A stretch of DNA of 64,000 bases from Mucilaginibacter sp. SG564 (GCF_013149275.1 NZ_JABGNA010000007.1:62001-126000), one strand, 5' to 3'; counted from the stretch's first letter, positions 27,673 through 36,570 are shown. Notes: generated by a model not told the origin, from the sequence alone. Numbers and translations are program-made.

Positions 27673-28863
27673 TTACCGGGCTCTTAAGCCAATAAAATGA
27701 TTAGCATAATCAATTAAGAATGAATTGTAGGCAAAAAATGGTAATCCTATTATTGATCTTTCAATTTTAGCTGCCGGGATCATCTTTGTACTCTGCGCCC
27801 CTCTATCTGCTATATAGGAATAGTTATATCCCTCATTAGAGATAAAACTAACATTGGTTTGATCATCTAACAATTGTGTCTGATTGCCCAGGTTCTCGGG
27901 AAAAGAAATTATAACACCTTGCGGGGTACCGCTATCAAATAACATCTCACCATTAAACGTTTGATCATCAATTGTAAATTTACCATTAACAAAAGGTGAA
28001 AAGACCAGGCCGCTGGTTGCTATGTGTTTTTGTTGTATAATAAAGTCTTGCTCCATATTGTTGGTTACTCCTACCTGTAATAGGGCCGCACTGTTTAGCT
28101 GTAAGTTACCGGCTGTTGCCTGCCCTGGAACTGTACTATCATAAAAATTGCTGTATGATCGTAATTTAAAACCCGGCGAAACGCCGTTACCAAAGTTAAT
28201 GTAGGCAAATGGACTACGCATATCTCTTCGTGAGGTAACGATATCCTGAGTGGATAAACTTTGAGCTTCTACACCACATATTCCATCAAGATTAGGGTCT
28301 ACCGTGGTGGCTTTACCCGTTGCTTTAACAATGCCCTTATAAATTAATAAAAATGGCATTGGCCTGGTGGTTAAATTGGCGCTGGCGTCGCCAATAACAA
28401 TGCTGCCGTAGGCAATTTGACCATAATACACTCGCTCAGCACTGGGAGTATCACCATAGGTAGCAGAATCTCTGTGCGAGGTAATTGTAATACCGTTAAT
28501 ATCTATCTGATCCTTTCCATTCATGCTTATGCCATCCGGAGTAATTAAATTTGAAGGAATAAAGCTTTGAGCGGTAAGAATAAGCCCCTCGCTGCCGGTA
28601 TCAAATACAGTTTTAATATTAACAGACTGATTACCTATTTTACTTATGGGTAATGCCAGTCGTGTGGGATATAGGTTATTGATTTTATATCCGAACAGCA
28701 AGTTTAAAGTCACAGGGTTATTAACTGTATTTTGTGTTGGTGGGGGTGGATTATCCAAACCAGGCTGCTGATTATTATCCGGACCGACATAGGTTTTAGT
28801 ACAGGCAGTTAGTAATGTGACTGCAAAACAAAAGAGGATAAAGTTTTTTCTTTTAATTTTTTT
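27673..28863 (-). CDS. Lipoprotein with retropepsin-like aspartic protease motif; start codon uncertain
   Basis: The frame is open from 28863 and encodes a lipoprotein signal (FILFCFAVTLLTAC, Cys around 28800), then a domain with VFDTGSEGLIL (aspartyl-protease-like DTG) and a second FDSGTPQGVI near the C-terminal third, as in two-lobed pepsin-like folds. Annotation from the in-frame TTG at 28756-28758 would lose the signal. The only upstream ATG in frame (28876-28878) is followed after four codons by TAA (28864-28866): M-K-T-I-stop-K-K-I-K-R. Either translation starts at a rare codon such as ATT (28858-28860) or the 5' end is disrupted by one substitution. Protease activity is inference only. 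Confidence 0.6.
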   Translation of the reverse strand, partial: KKIKRKNFILFCFAVTLLTACTKTYVGPDNNQQPGLDNPPPPTQNTVNNPVTLNLLFGYKINNLYPTRLALPISKIGNQSVNIKTVFDTGSEGLILTAQSFIPSNLITPDGISMNGKDQIDINGITITSHRDSATYGDTPSAERVYYGQIAYGSIVIGDASANLTTRPMPFLLIYKGIVKATGKATTVDPNLDGICGVEAQSLSTQDIVTSRRDMRSPFAYINFGNGVSPGFKLRSYSNFYDSTVPGQATAGNLQLNSAALLQVGVTNNMEQDFIIQQKHIATSGLVFSPFVNGKFTIDDQTFNGEMLFDSGTPQGVIISFPENLGNQTQLLDDQTNVSFISNEGYNYSYIADRGAQSTKMIPAAKIERSIIGLPFFAYNSFLIDYANHFIGLRAR

Positions 28864-28983
28864 TTAAATTGTTTTCATTGAACTTGGGGTATTTTTTTAA
28901 CTAATTGTCCAATGATAAAACAATAACAAAAAACTTTTATGAAGAAACGATTAAGTGGCAGTAAACATCTGATTTTGACTAAA

Positions 28984-29739
28984 TTACTTTCCGACCCGTA
29001 GCCATAATATGCTATTTTCAAACAGTTTGTTTTGGATACCAGAGGTAAATATCTGGTCGCCGTGGCCCATGTTAATGTACAGCATTTTGTATTTGGTGTT
29101 AGTCCACACTACTGGGATGTCTCCATCGCGGATAATATCTTTTTTACCCAGAGGGTAATTGCCCGGATCAAGCGTTACCAAAACTTTAATATCCTTATTT
29201 AACCGCGGACTTGGTTTCCAGCCGTACCATTCATTTATAGGTGATACAAAATGAGCTGGGATACCCTGAGTTACCGGGTGCTTAACATCATCAACCACCA
29301 ACTTTGCCGGTAGTGGAGGCCAGCTGTTATTATAAAAAACCGAGCTGCCTAAAAAGCTTACAAACCAGGGCCATTTGGTATACTTATCGTTGTAGCCCGC
29401 TACGTGGAAGCCGATCCAGGCGCCACCGTTATCCATGTATTTTACAAAAGCGGCGCGCTGTTCTTCGTTCTGCGGAAAATCATTCAGCCAGATGATGAGC
29501 TGGTAATTCTTCAGGTTTTCATCATTCAGATTTTTCCAGTTGGTGGTAGCCTCAAAAGTAAAGTCATCTTTAGTCGCCAGATCGGTAAAATACTTAATGG
29601 CATCGTTGGCAAAGTCAACATGATCCGATTCGACCGTGGTGGTGTAAAGAGCCAGCATTTTAAATTTAGCGCCCTGCGCAAACGCTGCCGTACAGCAAGC
29701 AATAGCTATCAGCAGGCAAAATATTTTTTTTAACATCAT
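28984..29739 (-). CDS. ThuA-like secreted protein, paralogue 1
   Basis: 251 residues from the ATG pair at 29734-29739 (MMLKKIFCLLIAIACC), giving a signal peptide ending AAFA. An earlier ATG at 29760 overlaps the upstream stop (TAATG) and would add seven residues. ThuA (trehalose-utilisation) features: FKMLALYTTTVESDHVDFANDAIKYF, YQLIIWLNDFPQNEEQRAAF, GGAWIGFHVAGYND, then VKHPVTQGIPAHF and GDIPVVWTNTKYKMLYINMGHG. The glutamine-amidotransferase-like fold has an uncertain activity; many members lie in sugar loci. Last gene of the DUF4468-ThuA-ThuA unit. Confidence 0.88.
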   Translation of the reverse strand: MMLKKIFCLLIAIACCTAAFAQGAKFKMLALYTTTVESDHVDFANDAIKYFTDLATKDDFTFEATTNWKNLNDENLKNYQLIIWLNDFPQNEEQRAAFVKYMDNGGAWIGFHVAGYNDKYTKWPWFVSFLGSSVFYNNSWPPLPAKLVVDDVKHPVTQGIPAHFVSPINEWYGWKPSPRLNKDIKVLVTLDPGNYPLGKKDIIRDGDIPVVWTNTKYKMLYINMGHGDQIFTSGIQNKLFENSILWLRVGK

Positions 29740-29759
29740 CTGATTATTTACTATCAACA

Positions 29760-30515
29760 TTATTTACCTGCAGCCCAAAAAATAGCATTAGTGACCAATT
29801 TCACCCAGGCCGGGTTATCCAACAGGTTTGGTGAATGCCCCATGAAAATATAAACGTTACGGGCCTTTTTCTGCTCGTTTGTCCAAACCACCGGATGGTC
29901 GCCCATTTTGATATCGCCTTGTGGATCATACGTCGATTCATCAACACTGGCCAGCACGTGTACATTGGATCGGGGGCTTTTATCGTAGGTATACCATTCC
30001 TCCTGTTGTATCAGGAATGAGGGGGGCACAGCTTTCATCACCGGGTGCTTTTTGTCTTCTACATTCACCTTTCCTTTGGCAAATGTGGCGATGTAATTTT
30101 TAAAGCTGATACCGCCCATAAAGTTCGAGAACCATTGCCATTCATGATAGCCATCGAACTCGCCTAAAAGCGTAGCATGATGAAAACCTACCCAACCACC
30201 CTTTCCTTCATCAATATATTTCTGAAAAGCGGCTACAGCTTTATCTGTCCAGGCATAAGGTGCATAATCCAGCTGCAGAAACAATTGATACTGGCTTAAA
30301 AAGGCATCATCTATTTTATCGGTATTTTGAATATAGTCAATAGTAAAACCTTTTTCGGTGGCCAGCTTATCCAGCCATACTTTGGCGCGTTTCGAAAAAT
30401 CAATATGATGCCCGCCATTCTCGTACAAAGCCAATACTTTAAAGTGTTTGGTTTGTGCGCTAAGGTTAAGGCAAATGAATAAGCCGAGGCAAATAAATAG
30501 CAATAATTTTTTCAT
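29760..30515 (-). CDS. ThuA-like secreted protein, paralogue 2
   Basis: 251 residues with signal peptide MKKLLLFICLGLFICLNLSAQ. Fold features: FKVLALYENGGHHIDFSKRAKVWLDKLA, YQLFLQLDYAPYAWTDKAV, GKGGWVGFHHATLLGEFDGYHEWQ, and GDHPVVWTNEQKKARNVYIFMGHSPNL. It is closest to the plus-strand paralogue at 31268 (both have the GKGGW-GFHH and EFDGY/VFDGY stretches). Overlaps or abuts the next gene by its stop codon, so translation is probably coupled. Confidence 0.88.
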   Translation of the reverse strand: MKKLLLFICLGLFICLNLSAQTKHFKVLALYENGGHHIDFSKRAKVWLDKLATEKGFTIDYIQNTDKIDDAFLSQYQLFLQLDYAPYAWTDKAVAAFQKYIDEGKGGWVGFHHATLLGEFDGYHEWQWFSNFMGGISFKNYIATFAKGKVNVEDKKHPVMKAVPPSFLIQQEEWYTYDKSPRSNVHVLASVDESTYDPQGDIKMGDHPVVWTNEQKKARNVYIFMGHSPNLLDNPAWVKLVTNAIFWAAGK

Positions 30516-30542
30516 GTGTTTTTGTATAATGTATGTAAGGTT

Positions 30543-31085
30543 TTATTTATCCATAATGGTTTTAAACGAGGTAAGCAGCGTACGCGAATTGTTATTTAAC
30601 CCGGTAAACAACTTTTTATCCTCTGCCGACCAAGGGTGGCCCTGGCGGTAATCCCACCAGCGGTATTCAATTTTGGAGTATTCATTTGTGATACCCTTTT
30701 CTATAGGCTTTTCGTAATAATTATAAGCGCGATAGGTATACCCCGTATCACTTATCGCGATAGCCACATTGAATTTTAACCAATAATAATTTCCCGAATC
30801 GCTGGTGACTACTTTAAACAATCCAAAGCCATTAATGGTTCCGGCTTGTTGATCGATAACAGCTTTACTCTCCGATTGATCCGGAAATACGGTATTGAAC
30901 CATTTACTTGCCCGCTTCAGCAATTCGGCTTTACCGGCTATGTTTTTTGAAGTGCTTTCATAATTCACTTTCCCATTTTTCATGGGGATATCAATCTTCG
31001 CGGTATCTGCCTGGGCAAATGCAAATGCCGGCAATACTAAACAGCATAACATGAAGCAGAGGATAATAATCGGATTTCTTTTCAT
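30543..31085 (-). CDS. Secreted DUF4468 (TBP-like fold) protein
   Basis: 180 residues, signal peptide 1-25 (ends AFAQ). The mature part (ASKWFNTVFPDQSESKAVIDQQAGTINGFGLFKV, YYWLKFNVAIAISDTGYTYRAYNYY) matches DUF4468 with a TBP-like fold, common as secreted proteins of Bacteroidota with no known function. First gene of a three-gene unit with two ThuA-like genes (gaps of 27 and 20 bp or less). Its promoter carries GTAGTG site 2. Confidence 0.8.
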   Translation of the reverse strand: MKRNPIIILCFMLCCLVLPAFAFAQADTAKIDIPMKNGKVNYESTSKNIAGKAELLKRASKWFNTVFPDQSESKAVIDQQAGTINGFGLFKVVTSDSGNYYWLKFNVAIAISDTGYTYRAYNYYEKPIEKGITNEYSKIEYRWWDYRQGHPWSAEDKKLFTGLNNNSRTLLTSFKTIMDK

Positions 31086-31179
31086 ATAGGTTATAGGTAA
31101 TCAAATGAAGGCCTCTACGTCAGCGGCCCTACAGCAATCAAATATCTTAATTTGCCCTTGTAAAAAGCCGTTATAGCTG

Positions 31180-31196
31180 CCCTACTTTACCACTAC
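31180..31196 (-). promoter_or_regulatory. GTAGTG direct-repeat site 2 (DUF4468-ThuA promoter)
   Basis: On the minus strand: GTAGTG-GTAAA-GTAGGG. The candidate -7 box GATATTTG (31146-31139) is 33 bp downstream. The gene start is ~95 bp downstream. The divergent ThuA gene at 31268 may also be affected. Confidence 0.6.
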
Positions 31197-31267
31197 GATA
31201 CACTGATTGCCGTTTTTGGACAAAAAGTTTCTCCTATAATTGCCCGACCTAAACCTAAGGTCATGCT

Positions 31268-32038
31268 ATGAAAACATTTAAAATTACATCTATCATTTTA
31301 CTATTCGTTGTTGGCAATTCGCTCATTAGTGTTGCACAAAATAAACACCCGCGTTTCCGGGCTATTGCCATTGCCGAAGTTGGCGGCGGACATGCCCTGT
31401 TTGATGCAGCCGCCAAAATATGGTTGGATAAGCTGGCTATCGACAGTAATTTCACCATTGATTATATTACCGATACCAAGCCCATAACCAAAGATTTTTT
31501 AAAGCAATATCAATTGTTTATCCAGCTAGATTACCCGCCTTACCCCTGGGGACCGGAAGCCCAGGCAGCTTTTACCGAGTACCTGGAACAGGGTAAAGGC
31601 GGCTGGATGGGTTTTCATCACCCCACACTGCTGGGTGTGTTTGATGGTTACCCTATGTGGCAATGGTATTGCCAGTTTATGGGTGGCATTGAATTTAAAG
31701 ACACCATACATGGCGGCACCACCGCGCTGCTTACTGTTGAGGACAAAAACCACCCTATTATGGCTGGCCTACCGGCATCGTTCACTACCAAAGATGAATG
31801 GTATACGTACAATAAAAGTCCGCGCCCCAATGTGCATGTACTGGCCAGCATTGACGAAAAAACCTATGTGCCCGACAAGCCCATCAAAATGGGCGATCAC
31901 CCGGTGATTTGGACCAACGAGCACATCAAAGCCAAAAACATATACATAGCCATGGGGCACTTCCCCGAGCTTTTTCAGGACAGCACCTTTACTACCCTCG
32001 TGAGAAACACGATATTCTGGGCAGTGAAGGTTAATTAG
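31268..32038 (+). CDS. ThuA-like secreted protein, paralogue 3
   Basis: 256 residues, signal peptide 1-24 (ends SVAQ). Features: FRAIAIAEVGGGHALFDAAAKIWLDKLA, YQLFIQLDYPPYPWGPEAQAAF, GKGGWMGFHHPTLLGVFDGYPMWQWYCQFMGG, and MGDHPVIWTNEHIKAKNIYIAMGHFPEL. Very close in layout to paralogue 2, which suggests local duplication and inversion. It is divergent from the DUF4468 gene; the 182-bp gap contains GTAGTG site 2 pointing the other way. Confidence 0.88.
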   Translation: MKTFKITSIILLFVVGNSLISVAQNKHPRFRAIAIAEVGGGHALFDAAAKIWLDKLAIDSNFTIDYITDTKPITKDFLKQYQLFIQLDYPPYPWGPEAQAAFTEYLEQGKGGWMGFHHPTLLGVFDGYPMWQWYCQFMGGIEFKDTIHGGTTALLTVEDKNHPIMAGLPASFTTKDEWYTYNKSPRPNVHVLASIDEKTYVPDKPIKMGDHPVIWTNEHIKAKNIYIAMGHFPELFQDSTFTTLVRNTIFWAVKVN

Positions 32039-32102
32039 TGAATTATTGATTCCGGAGCTGTTCTGCTGACGGGAAAAGAAGAGAGGACCTTATACAACTA
32101 TT

Positions 32103-32409
32103 TTTGTCATCCTAAACAGAGCGAAGGATCTATTCTTCAACAAGTATGGCGTATACCCGCTCTTGGCCGCGGGAGGGCCAGTTACTTTTGTCGCCACAAA
32201 AGTAACCAAAAAGGCTTCAGCAGAAATGCTTCTTTGCGCTCGTGGCCTTTGCCCCGCAAATCAGACAGAACCAGGGCTGCAATTATTTTGCCCCACTTCG
32301 TTCCCTCATCTCCCAGGCTTCAGCAAAAACTTGCTAAGCCCCACAGCCGCACAAGCCACCATTGTTCTGCCCGCTTTCGCCCGAAGCTTATCTGATGATG
32401 GGGGAAGAA
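32103..32409 (+). repeat. Long interspersed repeat element, copy B
   Basis: Homologous, in reverse orientation, to 13569-13935. Contains the perfect inverted repeat GTTACTTTTGT-CGCC-ACAAAAGTAAC and the ends GTCATCCTAAACAGAGCGAAGGATCTATT and GAAGCTTATCTGATG (written here in parts). It fills the 400-bp gap between convergent ThuA genes. The open frame across it is not a gene. Confidence 0.75.
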
Positions 32410-32439
32410 AAATCACTAATTCACTAAATCAACAATTCA

Positions 32440-33207
32440 CTAATTACTCTTCGCTGCCCACAAAATCGCATCCCTCACCAATACCCCATAATTTGGATTT
32501 TGCAGCAATACCGGTGAATGCCCTATGCCTATGTATACCACCCGCCGAAAATGCTCGTTTGTCCAGATGATGGGATGGTCGCCCATCGGTTTCACTTGTT
32601 TGTAGGAAGATTCATCGGCAGTAGCCAGCACATGCACCTCGCCGCGTGGGCTTCTATTGTACTCGTACCATTCGTCCTCAATTTCCATTTTGGCAGGCAG
32701 ATTCCTGGTAACCGGATGCCTGCGATCTTCGATAATTACTGTCCCTTTCTGAAAGGCCGGGTGTGGTGAATAAACCACATTACCCATCATGCTCTCAAAC
32801 CATTGCCAATAGCGGGTATTAGGCGCCAGGAAATCTTTCCCGGTTAAACCGGCAGCATGAATACCAACCCAGCCTTTACCTTGTTCTACAAAGCGCTGCA
32901 GGGCGTCCTGCTGCTGGTATGACATATCAAAAGGAGCCAATTGCACCATGACGAACACCGCATAGTTTTTCAGATTTGCATCATTGATCTTACTGGTATC
33001 ATCGGTAATATTTATAGTGAAGTGGCTTTCCTTCGCCAGTTTTTCCAGGAAAGGTTTAGCGGCCATCATCATTTTTTCATGATCATCCGAACGCGACAAT
33101 ACCGCCAGCGCCCGAAATTTTGTGGTTTGGGCGTAAGCTCCGGTAAAGGCAAAAAACAGGTAAATGATAATGCCGGTAATGAGCTGCTTGAGTAATTGAA
33201 AATACAT
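32440..33207 (-). CDS. ThuA-like secreted protein, paralogue 4
   Basis: 255 residues, signal peptide 1-26 (ends GAYAQ). Features: FRALAVLSRSDDHEKMMMAAKPFLEKLA, YAVFVMVQLAPFDMSYQQQDAL, GKGWVGIHAAGLTGKDF, RHPVTRNLPAKMEIEDEWYEYNRSP, and MGDHPIIWTNEHFRRVVYIGIGHSP. The most diverged of the four (ITDDTSKINDANLKNY region, GIHAAG instead of GFHH). Divergent from the Reg_prop/LuxR regulator gene, with GTAGTG site 5 in the shared region facing this gene. Confidence 0.88.
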   Translation of the reverse strand: MYFQLLKQLITGIIIYLFFAFTGAYAQTTKFRALAVLSRSDDHEKMMMAAKPFLEKLAKESHFTINITDDTSKINDANLKNYAVFVMVQLAPFDMSYQQQDALQRFVEQGKGWVGIHAAGLTGKDFLAPNTRYWQWFESMMGNVVYSPHPAFQKGTVIIEDRRHPVTRNLPAKMEIEDEWYEYNRSPRGEVHVLATADESSYKQVKPMGDHPIIWTNEHFRRVVYIGIGHSPVLLQNPNYGVLVRDAILWAAKSN

Positions 33208-33291
33208 GATCTGTAATTTTATAGAATGTGAAAGGTGTTTTGAGCGCTTTCAAATGTCAGCACAAGTGCCTGTAATACCAATGCCCATCGC

Positions 33292-33308
33292 CTCTACATT
33301 AACACTAC
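33292..33308 (-). promoter_or_regulatory. GTAGTG direct-repeat site 5 (ThuA paralogue 4 promoter)
   Basis: On the minus strand: GTAGTG-TTAAT-GTAGAG. Candidate -7 box GACATTTG (33258-33251), 33 bp downstream. A further half-site GTAGTG lies near 33356. The site is in the divergent region shared with the regulator gene at 33491. Confidence 0.55.
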
Positions 33309-33490
33309 AAAAGCCTTCAAAAAACTTCAATACTGTTGAAAATCGATCTTTAGCTCCACTACAAGCAAAACTTTTATGCTTTATATTTAAATGTTTTTTA
33401 AATTACCTTTTTAAATCCAGTTACCGTGCCCGCCTGATACCGCCGGTTTTATAAAACATTTTAAAATACCCCCAGGGGAAAGCTTTGTTG

Positions 33491-36409
33491 ATGAAGAAAA
33501 TCATTCTATTGATTGTTATTTGCCGCGTTTTGGTTTCTACGGCCGGAGCACAAACCACCATTGGTGTGCCTGCTATCAAAAATTATACACATACCGATTA
33601 TAATGCCAGTACCGAAGTCTGGGATGTAAAACAGGACCGCAATGGCATACTGTATTTTGCCAATAACGACGGACTTTTAACTTTTGATGGCAGTTACTGG
33701 AAAATATATCCCCTACCCAATAAGGGCACTATCAAAGCCCTGGCTATTGACCCGGATGGAAAGATATTTGTAGGCGGACAGGACGAAATAGGTTATTTTT
33801 TCCCAGATGCTAACGGTATCTTAAAATACCATTCCATTAAACACCTGATGCCGCAAAAGGCCAGGCAATTTGCCGATATATGGAGCATTGTACTCTTCAA
33901 AAATGAAGTTTTCTTTCGTACCATTGAGTGTGTTTTTGAATACAATAATAACGAGATCAAAACATTCGACGCGCCGGGTGGCTGGCGGTTACTGGCAAAA
34001 GCCGGTTCGCAATTATTTGCCGAGGATAAGGACGAAGGACTTGTATTCTTTAAAGATCATCAATGGCAACTCTGTCATACCCCATTGCCAACTGCCAGTT
34101 TGCATATTACCGGGGTGATGGATTACAACCGTGATACGGTGCTGCTCACCACCTTAAAACAAGGTCTGTTTTTATTCACAGGATCGACATTGATTAAAAA
34201 ACCTACCGCCATTGACCCCATTTTACAGAACGACCTGGTGAACTGCGCCAAAAAAATAGGCGACGATCGTTATGCCATCGGCACCAAAGCCCGCGGCCTG
34301 ATCATTATTGACGGCAAGGGCAACGTGGTAGAACGGTTCTCCAACAACGAAGGGCTGCAAAATAATAACGTGCTTGGCCTCTTGCTCGACCGCGACAAGA
34401 ACCTCTGGCTCGGTCTGGAAAGCGGCATTGATTTTATCAATTATAACACCTCGGTTAAGCGTATTTATGCCAATAAGGATAACCAGTTAAAAAGCAATGC
34501 GGTAAGCGTGTTTAATCAAAAACTGTTCATCGGCACTTCAAACGGATTATACAATGTTCCGCTTGATGCACGGCAAAAAGATATAAGCAACAATAAAGGC
34601 ACATTTACCGAAGTAGAAAACACCAAGGGCCAGGTTTGGAGCCTGCGTGAAATAAACCACAACCTGCTGGTTGGGCATGAGGATGGCGCCCTGGTGGTTG
34701 ATAACAACCGTGTAAAACAGATCACCAACCGGGAAGGTGCCTGGCGCTTTGTACCTATCCCCTCTTCGCCTGATATTATTGCAGGTACTTATACCGGTTT
34801 ACAACTGATCAAAAATAATGGGAATGATTTTAAGGCCGATGTTAAAATGGATGCCCTGTATGAATCGTTACCCACCCTGGCAAAAGACAATGACGATCAT
34901 GTAATTTGGGCATCGCACGCTTACCGTGGGGTTTATAAGATCCAGTTATCTGCCGATAGAAGAAAGATCATCCGCTACACACAATACACCGATCGTAACG
35001 GACTGCCATCGGTATTAAACAACCATGTTTATTTTATCAGGGGTAAAATACTGGTAGCCACTGAAAAAGGCGTTTATGAATATAATGTCAGTCAAAACAG
35101 ATTTGAGCCATCGGCATTTTACAAACCTATTTTTGACAATAGCTATATAGAACATTTGACCGCTGATTCTACAGGTAATGTCTGGTTTATCAGCGATCAG
35201 CGGGTTGGTGTGGTAGATTTTAGCAAGCCATCGGCTGGTAAACCTTATACGGTGATCTATTTCCCGGAGCTTGCCGGCCAAACCGTGAAAGGGGCCGGAT
35301 ATATTTATCCATACAATAAGGAAAACATCTTCGTGGGCTCCAACAACGGCGTGTTTCATTTAAATTACCGGCAATACGTACAATCGGAAACAAAGTTGAA
35401 TGTGTTGCTGACCACGGTAAAGGCCATTGCCGAAAAGGACAGCCTGATATTTGGCGGTTACTTTATGAAAGATAACGATGTGGCGACCGTTCAGGGCAAA
35501 AAGCAGATCGTTACCTTATCCAACCATTGGAACTCTTTTCATTTTGAATACTCTTCAACCTTATTTGCTCAAAAGAGCAACGAAGAGTTTTCCTATAAGC
35601 TGGAAGGCTTTGATAATGAATGGTCAAAATGGTCGGTAAAAACCGAGAAGGATTATACCAATTTACCTTACGGCCAGTACACTTTTTCGGTAAGGGTACG
35701 CAATAACCTGGGGAATGCCTCGGCGCCGGTGAGTTATACCTTTGTGGTAGATCCTGCCTGGTATCAAACTATCTGGGCCTATCTTTTTTATCTTTTACTG
35801 GTAATTTTCGCCATCTACCTTACTATTAAAGAGCAACGGAAACGCTTCGACCTGCACCGGCAGAAACACGAAGAAGAACAACGCCGCCTCAGCTATCTGC
35901 ACAGCCTGGAGCTCGACAGGAATGAGAAAGAGATCATCGCCCTGAAAAACAACAACCTGGAATCGGAACTAAATTATAAGAATAAGGAACTGGCCACCAT
36001 TACCATGCACCTGGTGGAGCGCGGCCGTATCCTGCTCAACATTCGGGAAGAACTGGTAGCTGCCATCAAAAAAGTGAACATGCCCGATTTGACCCACGAA
36101 TTCCGGAATGTTTTTAAACTGGTAAGCGATACCGAAAAAAAGGACGACGACTGGAACCACTTTGCCATTTATTTTGATCAGGTACACAACAATTTCCTTT
36201 CCATTATGAAAACCCGTTTCCCGGGGCTTAGTCCAACCGATCTGAAACTGTGCGCCTATCTGCGGCTTAACCTTACCTCTAAGGAAATTGCCCAATTGAT
36301 GAATATCTCGCTCAAAGGTGTCGAGATCAGCCGTTATCGCGTACGCAAAAAGCTGGGTTTAGCAACGGAAGTTAATTTGTATGACTTTTTGATTGATATA
36401 ACGAAGTAG
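33491..36409 (+). CDS. Membrane-anchored regulator: Reg_prop beta-propeller, Y_Y_Y, TM, coiled coil, LuxR-type HTH
   Basis: 972 residues from the ATG at 33491 (two upstream TTG codons ignored). Signal or anchor at 1-20. Repeated propeller blades follow (VWDVKQDRNGILYFANNDGLLTFDGSYW, NNVLGLLLDRDKNLWLGLESGIDFINY), a Y_Y_Y domain (FSYKLEGFDNEWSKWSVKTEKDYTNLPYGQYTF) at about 690-755, a TM segment at about 759-780, a coiled coil, and a C-terminal HTH (LSPTDLKLCAYLRLNLTSKEIAQLMNISLKGVEISRYRVRKKL). There is no histidine kinase or receiver, so it is a one-component, membrane-bound transcription factor. It lies at the centre of the sugar region and is the best local candidate to bind the GTAGTG sites; that link is inference. 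Confidence 0.9.
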   Translation: MKKIILLIVICRVLVSTAGAQTTIGVPAIKNYTHTDYNASTEVWDVKQDRNGILYFANNDGLLTFDGSYWKIYPLPNKGTIKALAIDPDGKIFVGGQDEIGYFFPDANGILKYHSIKHLMPQKARQFADIWSIVLFKNEVFFRTIECVFEYNNNEIKTFDAPGGWRLLAKAGSQLFAEDKDEGLVFFKDHQWQLCHTPLPTASLHITGVMDYNRDTVLLTTLKQGLFLFTGSTLIKKPTAIDPILQNDLVNCAKKIGDDRYAIGTKARGLIIIDGKGNVVERFSNNEGLQNNNVLGLLLDRDKNLWLGLESGIDFINYNTSVKRIYANKDNQLKSNAVSVFNQKLFIGTSNGLYNVPLDARQKDISNNKGTFTEVENTKGQVWSLREINHNLLVGHEDGALVVDNNRVKQITNREGAWRFVPIPSSPDIIAGTYTGLQLIKNNGNDFKADVKMDALYESLPTLAKDNDDHVIWASHAYRGVYKIQLSADRRKIIRYTQYTDRNGLPSVLNNHVYFIRGKILVATEKGVYEYNVSQNRFEPSAFYKPIFDNSYIEHLTADSTGNVWFISDQRVGVVDFSKPSAGKPYTVIYFPELAGQTVKGAGYIYPYNKENIFVGSNNGVFHLNYRQYVQSETKLNVLLTTVKAIAEKDSLIFGGYFMKDNDVATVQGKKQIVTLSNHWNSFHFEYSSTLFAQKSNEEFSYKLEGFDNEWSKWSVKTEKDYTNLPYGQYTFSVRVRNNLGNASAPVSYTFVVDPAWYQTIWAYLFYLLLVIFAIYLTIKEQRKRFDLHRQKHEEEQRRLSYLHSLELDRNEKEIIALKNNNLESELNYKNKELATITMHLVERGRILLNIREELVAAIKKVNMPDLTHEFRNVFKLVSDTEKKDDDWNHFAIYFDQVHNNFLSIMKTRFPGLSPTDLKLCAYLRLNLTSKEIAQLMNISLKGVEISRYRVRKKLGLATEVNLYDFLIDITK

Positions 36410-36434
36410 ATTCTGATCAACAGTATAGTCACGG

Positions 36435-36524
36435 CGTCATTGCGAGGAGGAACGACGTGGCAATCCCCGATGTGCAGAGCCGCTCTGTATTTTAAGGATT
36501 GCCACGCTGTCGCTCGCAATGACG
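36435..36524. repeat. Interspersed inverted repeat (GTCATTGCGAG type), copy 2
   Basis: Arms 36435-36467 and 36496-36524, imperfect complements, same family as 20114-20199. Followed at ~36540 by CCTTCCCCTTTGGGGAGGG, a fragment of another dispersed repeat, up to the end of the thioredoxin gene. Confidence 0.75.
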
Positions 36525-36570
36525 CGTGCTTTTTAAAAGCCTTCCCCTTTGGGGAGGGTTGGGTGGGGTG

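Noticed and set aside
32163..32570. 135-codon plus-strand open frame
   Set aside because: It runs through the interspersed repeat copy B and into the 3' end of a ThuA gene; not conserved in repeat copy A.
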